Assembly: GCA_013397935.1 (NCBI GenBank)
Contig: VZRN01000791.1
Location: 124,001 to 188,000 of the forward strand
DNA length: 64,000 bases
Source: Dasyornis broadbenti
Taxonomy: Eukaryota > Chordata > Aves > Passeriformes > Dasyornithidae
Reading direction: 5' to 3'
Below the pieces are notes generated by a model. The model did no database searches. It saw only the letters and a program-made list of their open reading frames with translations, and was not told the DNA's origin. The position numbers and the translations under genes are program-made. Positions 52,301 through 64,000 of the stretch are shown one piece after another. Each line of letters opens with the position of its first letter. Within the stretch, counting starts at the first letter, position 1.

Positions 52301-55300
52301 GAATGTGTGTATGTGCTTTTAGTGGGTGGAACAGAGACATCCACAGAAAACTTAGTGGCTTTGATTTTGTTCAGCGTGTTTAGTTTGTTCCTTGGGGAGG
52401 GCAGAGTGCAGGAGGAAGAGGGAATGTGGCCAGATGAGCTGTCTGTTTTTTCTTGTCTTTCCCACTCTAATCTTGGAAATGTTATGGTGAGGAAATATGG
52501 CCTGGGATCCTCTGAAGAGAAGAGACAGTAGGCAGATCAGTATGATATTAAGAGTTGGAAAATGAGACGGGAAACAAAGGGCTCCCTGCTGAAGCGCTTG
52601 ATGCGTCTGTGTCCTGATGCTTTTCCTCTGTCTTCTTCCCAGTAAAGCTTGGAGGGTGAATATTTCCTACCAGAAACAGCCAGGATTAGTTATGTTTTTG
52701 AAGTTCACCAGCAGGCATTCTTCAGGACTTTCAGACAGCTTCTCTTGGAGCATTGATCATTCAGGTTGTCCCATTGCATGAGAAAAGTAATTCCTGTTGG
52801 TGAACTAGTAAGTGCGCTGTCTTTTCTTAATTTGCTTGTTGGCATCTCTGAGGAATCAACCAATCCACTTAAAAGTGCCGCCAGATTATTTTTTTAAGTT
52901 ACCCCATAAAGTTAGATGACTTTTAGTCCAGAGTTCTTATGATATGAGAAGACAACTGTGTCCCAAGTCTCTACAGAGTACTGTCTCTTCCCTCCTCTGA
53001 TTTCCTTTAGCATTTCCCATGGTACTGGAGTTGAAGGGCAGGGGAGTGTCAGATTTAGTCTCTGGTCTGTTTGCTCTCATTTTATGTTCAAAAGCATGTT
53101 ATCTCGAGTTGGAAATAAAATGTTTTCTTTTAATGACCATAAAGAATTGACTTAAAACAGTTATCTATACAGTAAAAAATAAAAGCCTATTCAAAGTCTG
53201 TCAGCCTTTGTGATTATCTTCTGTTTTGTACTCAAGTCATTTATCCAAAGCATAGACAAAAAAGCCAACTCTTCTTTGTGCATGTAACCCTTCTGGGAGA
53301 CACTGCTCCTATTGCTGCACCTCATCTACTGAATTCAGAGTTTGAATATGGCAATGGAAGACATCCAGGGTAAAGTCACACCACTAAAACTTTAAAGTCT
53401 GTTGTCATGTACCTTACAAAGACAGCTTTCATACTGACTGCAGAAGGGATGTAAAACATGAGTTGTAACAAGGATTTGCTTGCACTTGGCTTACACACAA
53501 TTCTCACAAAAGGACTGCAAAGATATAGGTAAGAAGGAAATAAAACTCTGGAGATAGTACATGTCCAGAGAAGTTTAATACAGTATGTTGTTATAATCTG
53601 CACCCAACTCTGCTCTTTTCCAACCTTGATTGTTGGATGGTAGTACAGATTATACTAAAAAGACTCCTATTCAATTGTTACTACTTTTGCTGTAGGACGA
53701 AAATGCAGATATAGGTCAGGGTGTGTAAAATCCATTTTCATCACATCAATAATATTCTTTACCACTAGGTGCAACAGAATTAACAACACATGGTACCACG
53801 TGAGGTACCTGTGTTTTTAGAGGGGTCACGACATTAATTTCTATTTTTTACTTTTGTGATCGCACAAAGAAAAAGAATGGCAGCATTTACCCTTCCCTGT
53901 GAAGGGCTGCAGACTGGTTAATAAAGTCTGTATTTACAGATAACAGTGACAGCAGTCAGTCAGTCTGTGCAGATATGTGAGAAAATGAAATCCATGTAAA
54001 TGTTCCCCAGATCAGTAGATACCAGCTAATTTCCCTGTTCAGTAGAGCGGATAGATATCCATCCAAATATCTAATATCAATATCCTGACGTGGCGCAGAG
54101 TGGCTACATAGTCAAAAATACAGATCTTCCCCCCATCATCTCTCCCCAAGGTGCAAAGGATGCTGATTCAAGTAATAGTGATTCACTGGCAAAACACACG
54201 TACTCAGGTGTGTTAGCACAGTCTGCAACAAAGTACTTGTTCCGTAGACGATGACACATTTAGACCTTGAAACTAGACGTTTCTTGGCTTTGTCTCAAAG
54301 CAAGTTCCCTCAGCACTTCACTACCGTGGGAGGTAAGCTCATCCTAAGTCATTCTGACTGAAGACTTCCTTGAAGAAAGGCCAGGAAATTTTAAAAATTA
54401 TGTGTATCAGAAAGTGAATTTAGATCATCAAGATCACAACGAAATCACAAAGAGCCAACAACAGCTCTGTAAAAAATGAGTGGCAGCTTACAATACTTAA
54501 GGGAGAGCATAGTGAGGATGACTATATTGCTTGGGGTGGTGTGTAGAAATGAATAGATAAATATTAAACTATGTTGTTAAATTCACTAGTCTTGACAAGT
54601 TATTCCTAGATAAATGTTGTTTGAAAACAAATGAGAGAAATTTTGGATTCTTCCCTTATAACAGAAACTCTCTCTCCTTCCTTTGATTTATAGTCTTTTT
54701 ACCTCTCTTTTTTTTCCTGTGTTGGAGAGCACAAAGTAAGAGAAAGGACTTGTTTCGTTAATCCTATCTTTCTCACAGGAACAGACTTTCCTTTGAAAAA
54801 TCAACTGTTTAAAAGTTCTTAATTGTTGCAGTCTTAAAACTCTAAACAGATTTTTTTCTCCTATACATTTACTTACTTAAGGGTCATAAAAGTTCACTAG
54901 AAAATTAGTTTGGTAGTTGTTAACAAGAAAATTGTTTCTAATTCTAGTTGTTATTAATTGAAACTATTAAATTAATTTGAAGAAATAACATAAGCCATTG
55001 CATGCTTTTTAAAATCGTGGTGGTTTATGGTAATGGTGGTATCTTTTAAAAATTCTGTAGGTTTTTAATTGAGATATCTAGAGAATCTTTATATGTAGTT
55101 TGTTCAATATCAATGTCTCCATGAAATAAAGTTTTATACATTGATGTCATTTTTACATCCTCTAAACATTTTGAATGTTTTATTACCAGAGACTAGATTA
55201 AATGCCTGTGCAGTGTTCTCTTCTGTATGCCGTGTCTGGGGAGTATCTTGCAATCTTTGGGGAAAGAAATCCATCACTTGAGTTATCTGTGAAAAGTAAT

Positions 55301-58300
55301 GCTCTCAACACTGATCTATTAAATGATTTTGCAAATTTTTTTTTTCCTAGTTCTGTAACCTTTAAAATATTGGTAATGCTTGGAGCAAGTTAATGTCGGC
55401 ATTTTTACTAGAAGACCTTTACTTTTTGTCTGCAAAAATTGTAAAATACTGAAACTGCTTATTCAGCATTTCATCCTGCAAACCAGTGACTACAAAATCA
55501 GCATGTGTTTTTGTACCAGCATGACAGAAATAAGGATGCTTTTTTTTGTAAACATATGAACCAAATCTTAATAAATATGTGAGCAGTCTTTGAGGCTCCA
55601 TTTTGCTGTATTGCTTTTTTATGTTTTGGAACTTCCTCAGGTATCCAAAGTCACTTACCTAAGGGAGGAGGTCTTCTGCACATGTAGACCTGCAGGAGTG
55701 GCCAGTGTGGATTTGCTGCTTTCCCTGCTCTGTGGGGAAGACGTCTGGTAGCTTTGGGCTTGTAAATGTTTGTGTCCAAAGCAAAGCTGGAACAGTTGCA
55801 AGCTTATGCACAGTGTATTTGACTGTCAGCTTCCGTTGATAACTTTCTGAAAAATACTGTTGTCTGGGATTTTTTTTTTAACAAATATTTTGAGTACAGT
55901 AATCACAGGAGTTTATCTGACCATTTGGGGAGGTGTACATCTGAGCCAGCTGTCTAAACAGCATCTGCACACAGTCAAGAGGTCAGGATTCACTGTGAGG
56001 AGGACTATTCTTTGTTAGTTCCCTAGAAATGCCATTTTCCCTCATCTGAGCATAAAGCTGATACTGCAGTAGTATCAAAGCCCACATGGAATGTAATTAT
56101 AGTTAGGTGAAATCAGTTTTACCTGAGTTTACTGCATTATTAATTTTTCTTACAGTAAGAGGATGGCTGTAGATGGTTCTGTTGGGGGTTACAAAAATCT
56201 AGTGAGATAAATATCCTCAGTTTATGACTTTAGGACTGGGGTTTAGCAACAAATGCTTGGTAAGCTTTAAATCAGCATGTAAAAAAAAAAATCAGTCAAA
56301 TTTCTGAAAAACATACTTAGCCCTGGTACTACTTACCTTTAAAGGGAGAGAAGTGGGAGTTGCTGAGGAGCTGAAGTGGAAATTTTACAGCATGAATAGA
56401 TAAGCCAGGAGTGGTAGTGTATTCAGCTGCATTTTTTGGTAAGATTTCTGTATGCTTCAGATACTAGTAGAAACAACTTTGTAGTCAGCTCAAGGATTGT
56501 TCATGAATCAAAATTAATTCATATGCTAAAAAACAAAGAAGATTTTGACATTACTAAGACACATGGACAACAACATTCAGAAAGCCTAGCTTACTAAACC
56601 ACAATTTAGAGAGATATACAAAAGATACTGGTCTTGATAATTTTGTAAGAAAATGTAACAGAATTTTGTAATGGCATGTAGTACCCAAAAATCTCTTCAG
56701 AGATTAGGAAGCTTAAGATCCTCAAAGTATTTAGTGATTTAATAGTCAGAAGAAATTAGGATTTGTAATTTTTTTCAATATTCTTTGAAATCTATTTTTT
56801 ATGTGATGCAAAACAATTTTCATGAGCCATATTAATTTTGCCAGTGTTTGGTATTGAATCACTTTTAATTCAGTTATAAATTAATCAGTTTAATTTTTTT
56901 CCTATCTAACCTCTTACTCAGTTGTTTCTGCTTCCTCATCTTTTTTACTGGTATTTTTTTCTCAATGTTAGGCTCATATCTGCTTCTTTCAGTGATATTT
57001 ATTTATGAGAGGAACCTTGACTAATAAGAACAGCTAATTTCAGATCCATCTAGCGTGACATGACTTAAATAGTAAATTTGCTGATTTTTTTTCCTCATAA
57101 TTCTTTTGGTAATGTGTTTCCTTTCAGTGTTGCAGTTTGTGTTATAAGAAATGTTACTTCTTAACATTTCATTATCCACAGGTAATGGTATAGTTCATGT
57201 CCTGTCTGCATATCTGCTAGAGGATGATTTCTTTGATGATCAGCTGTTAAGTTCTTTACTTCATCTTTGGCTGCAGAGTCGATTTCTTTTGCTTCCCAGC
57301 ATCAGGTTCAGAATAGTTAATCACAGCCTCAAGAGATGAAGTGCCCTCTCAGCAGCTGCTGGTGTGTTTTGGAGACTGTTGGTCTGGGCATATCTTACAA
57401 TACTGGTGTAATTCTTCCTAACAAGTAGATTGTGATCCTGGTTTCCCACAAAAAGTCTTTGATAAAATCCATAGAGGTGGCAACTGAAAGGGTAAATAGC
57501 ACCTATTTTATCAATCAGGTGCAGAGTTCGGGGCAGTGGGGAGCCTTCTTTCACAACTTGAAGTCACATTTCTTTCTCTGCTTTTTTTCTTAAAATACTC
57601 CTTTTAACAGAACACACATTCAGAGGGTCTTTCTTTCCTGTGGTCTTAATCTGTTATTGAATTTCTTAATGGGAGCACCATTTGAGCCTTCCAATTTTGA
57701 TTGGTTGTAATTCTTCTTTTTCCAAATACCTCCTCTGTAGTTATCTGTTCTGCACATGGAGTAAGAGTTTCAGATCTTTCCTTATTCTTCAGGAGGAAAA
57801 TTTTTCTCCTTCTTCCACCTGTTCTTTTTCCAGTGTCCCAAGATTCAGTTGAAAACTTAATTTGCCCTTCAGTTAATCAAGGCTCTGTTCTGCTTCCTTT
57901 CTCATCAATAACCGGCACATCTTGGCTGATTAGGACATTGTTAAAACAGATTAACCGTAGCTGTAGATTAAGGACCTAAAGTGTTTGCTGTGGTCCTCGA
58001 GGGAGAGCCTTACAAGTTTAAAAGAACAACCTGTCCTCTTCAGTTAATGGCCAGATGCTTCTTGAACAAACTTTGGGATTGACTAAGCCTTAATTAAATT
58101 GCTTAAATTCTCGTGTGTGGATCTGATCCAGCACTTGCTGAAGTTGATTGATATGAGGAAGCTTTAGACAGCCCCAAGTCTAACAGAAACAAGGTATTTT
58201 AGTACTGTCTCAACTGTCACAAAATAATTACAAAACAGGTCACCAACTTCTTTCTAGGTGCAAAACAATATTGTGGTTTTACACCAAATGGCAACTACAG

Positions 58301-58606
58301 AGTTTCTAGGATGCTTTGGTAAAGTCTCTAGAGCTGCATTTTTATTGTTTGTTGTCTCCATATTATTACAAAACTCTAGAGCTAGAGGATATTGGGTGAT
58401 TTCGGAGCAACTTTGTTATGAAAATTAATCAAAATGAAAGGCCTCCATTAAAGTCAACACCCATCTGGTATCCGAGTGTTCTTCTTACCCTTGTTAGCTA
58501 ATTTGAAAAGGAGGATTAGATAAAAATGTAGCATTTCACTGTAAATGGTTAAGAATTGGCTTGGCAGGGCCATGCAAAGACTGATCTGGGCTCTCCTTTA
58601 ACCAGA
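49306..58606 (+). other. Intronic DNA without recognised genes
   Basis: Over 9 kb I see no exon, RNA gene or transposon I can name. Short open frames look like chance. A polypyrimidine tract followed by CACAG|GTAATG at 57182 is a recursive-splice candidate. Confidence 0.5.
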
Positions 58607-58675
58607 GGGTTACACTGTATGATTCTCAAACCCCCTCCAACCCAGGCTTCGTTATGATGAGTCTGTGGTTCTACA
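58607..58675 (+). mobile_element. Short CR1 LINE 3' end (plus strand)
   Basis: GGGTTACACTGTATGATTCT, then CCCCCTCCAACCCAGGCTTC, then GTTATGATGAGTCTGTGGTTC follow the order of the CR1 3' terminus (GGACTAGATGATCT...CCTTCCAACCCA...ATTCTATGATTCT) in diverged form. Only about 70 bp can be recognised. Confidence 0.55.
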
Positions 58676-61600
58676 GTATGTTCAGATGCATGGTGGGTAC
58701 ACAATTACCCAGAGCTGGCCAGTCCTAAAGGTGTATCTTTGGCTAACTTTCTACTTGGGCTGATTTGTATTCCCGTCTCCTCCAAAAACCCAAATAAAAC
58801 CAAGCTGTAAGTGATGAACACCAGAAGAACTGGGAGTGCTGCTTCTGTACTTGGCAAGAGCAAGGTCTTTAGAGCACAGTGCTGTTTGCATTTTAGGCCT
58901 GGAAGTAATGAGTGGAAAACCAAAGGAGGACTGGGAGCATTAATGGAGGTGCTGGAGACATGACAGTCTGTCACCATAGGGAGAGTAAAGAAGTCATTTA
59001 TTACTTTCTTCCTTTGAAAAATTGTATGCTGGGCCTTTTATTGTGAAATGGAAGATTTCACGTGTTTAACAGCAAAAAAAGTATGTATTTTCAGAGCGCG
59101 CCTTTGTAACACTCAATTTTTAGAGCGCCGTGAGATTATGTGGGAAGAACTGGCGTTAGTGAAAAAGCACCTGGGTTGGGTCTGTGATGAGTCCCCTGTG
59201 CAGTTTTTTCCCCCATAATGTCCTGTCTCTTGTTTTTTCTAGATGGAGATGAGTCCAGGTCAGGTTAGTTTCTGGCTGGGGAAATGTGGGCTGAGTTACA
59301 TCCTGAACTTTTATTTTATATACATGAAGAGGGAACGCTTGGTGCTCTACATTTTTCTGCATCTGAGCAGGAAGGGAGAGAAGAGGGAGGGAAGTGTGGG
59401 GATTGTAGCTCTCAACAACTTGTGTTGTGAATCCTGTTACAGCTGGGAGTTACCTTATAAAAGCTGGGGAAAATGCTTTTAATTTACAGCACATATGCCT
59501 GTTTGACATACATCTAAGGGCCCATGCTCTTCAGCTAGCTCTCTTTGGCATGTTTTCCAAGATAAATTCCTGGAGCAAACCAAAGAAATCCACAGACAAG
59601 GTTAAACTAAATTTCAAATACCTTATTACAAATTCTTGTTAAAATGTTTTGATTCAAAAAATTAACTTTGTAAAAGTGTAGAAGGATTGTGTTTACTTTC
59701 CTTTTAGGATATCTTTAGTGATCTGTTCAAATAATAATAAATTGTTTCTTTGACAACTTGCAGCTGTATTTGCAGAGCTGGGATGGATCTGGGATATTAG
59801 GCATTTGATTTGTTGGTTTTTTTAAATCTTCAAATGTATTAATTGAAATCCTAACATCATGAATAGAACATTCTATGGGTTTGTGCCAGATTGGAGAATT
59901 TCACTTACCCGTGACAACAGAATTTTGAGAAGATCTTACACTGTGTAGAGACATAATAATCTTAAGAAGCAGTGCAGATGGTTGTGCTTAGCCTTGGGAT
60001 GCCAAGCTGGATATCTTGTCAGAGTGTGACTAAGGGTCAATTCAGGAAATCAGCTTTCTCCATTATATGTCACTTTGATCACCCAAAATGCAATACTGAC
60101 TCTCTGAATTCATGTTAATGTCTGTGCTGTCTTGCTCATGCAGAAATACATCTCTGATTAAGTTAACGTTTTTGAGAAGACTCTGATTTATAAATGTTCT
60201 TTATTAATTTCTAATTGTTCTGTAGTTTCTGCTACTTTTATTTCTTTCTCCCTATTAAAAATATTAAGGTTAGTGTCCAGGAGCAGCTTTACCAGCTGTA
60301 TACTTCCCTAATGAAAAGCATGAGGCTGTGTGGTAAGTGGTGAGTGTTCAGACTTGTCAAGCGAACAGTGCATCACTTGCTTACGGCTGATCATCCTGCA
60401 CCAGCGGATGCAGACTCTGTATCCTTCCTAATGCTTCACTTTTCATCAGCCCTCAGTAGCAGCATCCATGGGGATTTGCTAACAGGAGAACTTATGGGGA
60501 AATGTCATTTTTGTGAGCCATACCTGTAAAAGCATGAAAAATAGCTGTTGCTCTTAGTGTCTATTTTGTCTGGACTCCTCCAGAGCTGGCCTTTGTGTGT
60601 TCACAGAGCTTGTGGCTGCGAGCCCAGGACTTAACAGGTTTTAAGATCTCTTGTATCTGTGAAATGTGCTTTCCCTAGGAAGAAAGGTGTCCTTGCCTCT
60701 TAGCCCTTCTCATCTCCTGCAGGGTACATTTTCACCATTTAAAACAAGCCAACCAAGGAACCACAGCAATGACATATTTGCAATTGTAGTCCTGGGTTAA
60801 TCCTGTTGGAGAAGGTGGTTTCAGTCTCTGGCCCGTTGTGAAAGACAGGTCTGACCCCTTCTGCAATTTCAGGCCTGGATTTGAGGAAGATCATCCGAGG
60901 TTTCCAGGTTTCTATGTGCTGCTGAGGCTATTGGTGAGCAGCAGGGGGTGTGCACACCTTGTTGTCCATGGTACAGCTTCTCACTTCCAAAGCACATCAG
61001 TGTCTACTCACTGGATCCTACTTCCTATGGCTACTTAGAGGGCATTGAAGTGGGGAGAAGAGGTGGAAGAAGAAATGTTTTACCTTTCATTTTGTCCCTC
61101 TGCCTTGCTTATTTTGCAAGGGTTTGTGGCAGTCTGCCTCCAGAGATGTGCAGCGCCTGGTATGGTGCAGGCTGAGTCTTCAGGTTGCTTCATGCCACTG
61201 TAATAGAAGCCCTAACAAGGCCAACATTTCAAATGCAGGGCGAAATTGTGGTATCTGAGCAGTATGAAAGATTGCAGATCTGTAATAACAGATAAAAATA
61301 TGCTGACATCTCTAAAATCAAATAAATTAGATGTGTGTTTTAATACCTACTGCGCTGACTGCTTTTTGCTGTCACATAATTTTTGAAAAGAAAATTCAAA
61401 AGGAAGTGAAAAGGAGTAATTCTGGTATTTGCATGCAGTGATTTTGAGTGTAGTGGAATAGCAAGTTGTTACAAGGACTGATCACTGTACTGTAGTGGAA
61501 AAGTTACAAAGTCTTGCTTTCTCTAGTTTTCTGACAGGCAGCTGAGTCAAATTAAATTGTGTTTAGAACATGAGGTTAATACCGGGAGACCTGGAGTTGC

Positions 61601-64000
61601 ATTTGTAATAACATGTATTATGGGTTTAATTTTCTAAGTAGCCGTGCCTCCAAGTGACAGTTAAAAGCAGCAGTTTAAAGCTGCTTCTTCCCACATTATG
61701 TTTCATGAAGAACGAACTGAAAGCAAAATGTGGTTTGTTTTTCCAAAACAGAAAATGGTGGTTTTGTTTCCACAGTTGGGTGCCAAATTGTTACAATTTT
61801 TTTATTCATGCGATTAAACCTGGAGGTTAGAGTCTCAGAAGCACTTTATAAGTTCATATTTCAACTTACAGTACATATAGAATGACTTAATCACTCGAAG
61901 TTATTACTGTGTTTGTTCAGTTTAGTTATTCCCCAGATGTGTAATGCTGATGTGTCATAAAATCCCAGAAAAGTCTCACAGAGTTGCCACAATCAGAACA
62001 ATTTCAGATTTTTCTGTGGAAATTGGTGGATTTTTATACTAACTGTGCATTGAGAGGGGTTATTTTGCAATGTCTGTAGAGGCTGGGTTAAATAGCAGGT
62101 TTTGCGATTACTTCAGAGGCAGCTTTTCCTGTAGTATCCATCCCTGGAGTGGAAATGCAGGTCAGCCAAGGGAGCACCTGTGCTGTAATCCAATAACAAA
62201 ATGTTGGGTAAAACACAGTGTGCCTTGGTGGGCCTGGGCTCTGATGTTGCTTCCTGAGCTGTTCTGTGTTAAACCTGATTGTGTTTGCCTCTTTGGGCAA
62301 AAGTCAACAAAACCACTTAGATCTCTTTGAGTTTGTTGTGAAAACAAAGAATTAATTATCCTGAAAGGGACTCAACAGGGAGAGTCCTGCGAGTTGCTTG
62401 GATAAGACGGAAGGCAGGAGAAACCTTTGGACAAAACTGCATTCTTTTTGTCAAGGTTTCTTTTGCTCCCAGAGGATGTGGACATTAGCAGGTTATTTAC
62501 TGTGTAAGTGCAGGCATTTAAGGGTAGGCTTTATGCTTGAAACCCAGCCTGTTTTAGAGCTCATTTTGATCTTCAAGGATGTTATAGGGCAGGTTCAACC
62601 TGCTTCATGATCTGTAGGTAAAGCTAATATCCAATAAACAATAAATACATCTACATGCGCTATATACATCAGAGGAAAGCATCAGATAAGAGAACTGCAG
62701 TCCAGCTTCCATCTGCACCTGGACACCTGGGTTAGATGTGAATGTACTTAAATCAAGAAAGTAAGCAACTAACCACATGTAGAAGATTTACCTCTATGAA
62801 TTTCAGCTCTATTTTAAAAACGAGAGTTGTTTGTATGCCGTGGTTCACCTATATTTCTTACTGCAAAATACTTAAAACTTGGCATTTTGAGTTGGATTTA
62901 TTTTTTAATTTTCATTATATAGTTTAGTAATAGCTTTTAACTCCATGTGTTGCTTGGGTAACTAAAACCCCTGTAGGTAGGAAGAACTGTGTGAGCGTAG
63001 TAGGCAAACGGTAGAGGAAGATTTTGTGTCTCAACCATTGAGACAGAATTACACAAGCCGAGAGAACAAAGAGCTGTTCTGCTCACTGGAAGCTTTCCTA
63101 GGTGACGTACACAGGATTTGAGAAGTGTGCAGTCTAAAGCAGACAGTTCTGAGGCACAGGTGGCTATGTTAGGTACATGTACTGAGCTGTAGCAAACTGC
63201 ATGGATAGCAATTGAAAAGCTAGTTTCACAAATGTAACAAAGAGATTCCCTGTTGAGGAGCTTTAGCATTTTCCTAACCCTATTAAAATATTTCTCACAC
63301 GATGTTTCTTTTTTTTTTTAAATTTCTCCTCCATTTTTGCAGTGCACAGTGGGTGTCACCATTCTACCACTGCTGCTAAGCTTTTCATTTTGGGAAAGTG
63401 TTTTTCTCTGCAGTCTAACTTGGGTCTGCTTTAGAGATGGTTTTTATGAGTTGGCTTTATAGTGCCTTTCATAGTGAAACTCTAATGATACAAAAAATAC
63501 AGTAATTGTTTTGCATTAATGAAATACAAGCATTTGCCCTTATGTGTGGCGGTGCGTCAGGCGACACTTATGTCAGAACAGTTTGTCACATTTGTTATGT
63601 AACTTCAATGTTTAACCTAGCAGAGTTTAAAACTACATAGTTCATGAAAACTTGAACTGCATATCAGTAGTCAGGTCTTAGATGATTTAACTATACTAAC
63701 AAGATCTTTTGTTTAATACGTAGTATTATTATATCATCACAAAATACTACAGAGCTGGTTTAAAGGATTGAAAGCAATTTGCCTGATGTACAACATTTTA
63801 ACTTTTGGTGGCTGAACAAGAATACAAGTGTCCTTGTTCTTTATTCAGAGCTTTAGCCAACAGACTTTCCTTTCTCTAATATTCATAGATTAGTTGTGGC
63901 TATCTGTTGATACTCTGCTTGTTACTTTAGTTATAGATCATATAATTTTCCTAGCAGTAAATTATTCAAATTAAGGTACTTGGTTTACACAAAGTCTTTC
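58676..64000 (+). other. Intronic DNA without recognised genes
   Basis: No exon, RNA gene or transposon was recognised to the window end. A small CpG cluster lies at about 59060-59155. A pyrimidine tract ending TTTTTTCTAG at 59242 and another ending TTTTTGCAG near 63341 resemble acceptors, but neither is followed by a frame I can identify. Confidence 0.5.

Overview
This is vertebrate, almost certainly bird, nuclear DNA. It is AT-rich and gene-poor, with a single CpG island, fragments of CR1 retrotransposons (including the bird-typical ATTCTATG 3' terminus) and solo LTRs of endogenous retroviruses. There are no prokaryote-like gene arrays. Nearly all open frames in the window are short chance frames or frames held open by GC-rich or (GA)n sequence. 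I support only one protein-coding segment.

Layout. Positions 1-3.6 kb are AT-rich upstream DNA with two overlapping perfect palindromes near 2.7 kb. A CpG island covers about 3.68-5.15 kb. It holds a TATA-less type promoter, a 5' UTR and a first coding exon (4205-4301) encoding a 32-residue signal-peptide-like start followed by a GTGAGC donor in phase 1. The MES start, the cysteine at residue 9, the leucine-rich core, the phase-1 junction after Pro-G and the very long first intron all fit ALCAM (CD166; BEN/SC1/DM-GRASP in birds). This identification is from memory and is moderate. From 4302 to the window end (59.7 kb) I read intron 1, with no further coding exon found.

The intron holds three solo-LTR-like insertions. 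The first, 9317-10934, has a perfect 5-bp target duplication and contains a 542-bp uninterrupted (GA)n array. The second, 27406-28398, is an older relative without that array. The third, 34231-34882, is nested inside a minus-strand CR1. There are further CR1 pieces at 45.9, 48.8-49.3 and 58.6 kb, several long T/G-only tracts, and a few splice-like motifs.

Two N gaps (4589-4599 and 12319) are each flanked by direct duplications whose ends abut the gap exactly: 64 bp and 792 bp. They look like unmerged contig overlaps, not biological duplications.

I found no previously undescribed gene system. The most checkable items are the GA array in the LTR, the nested insertion, the assembly duplications, the upstream ORF that ends on the start codon, and candidate recursive or cryptic splice sites in the long intron.
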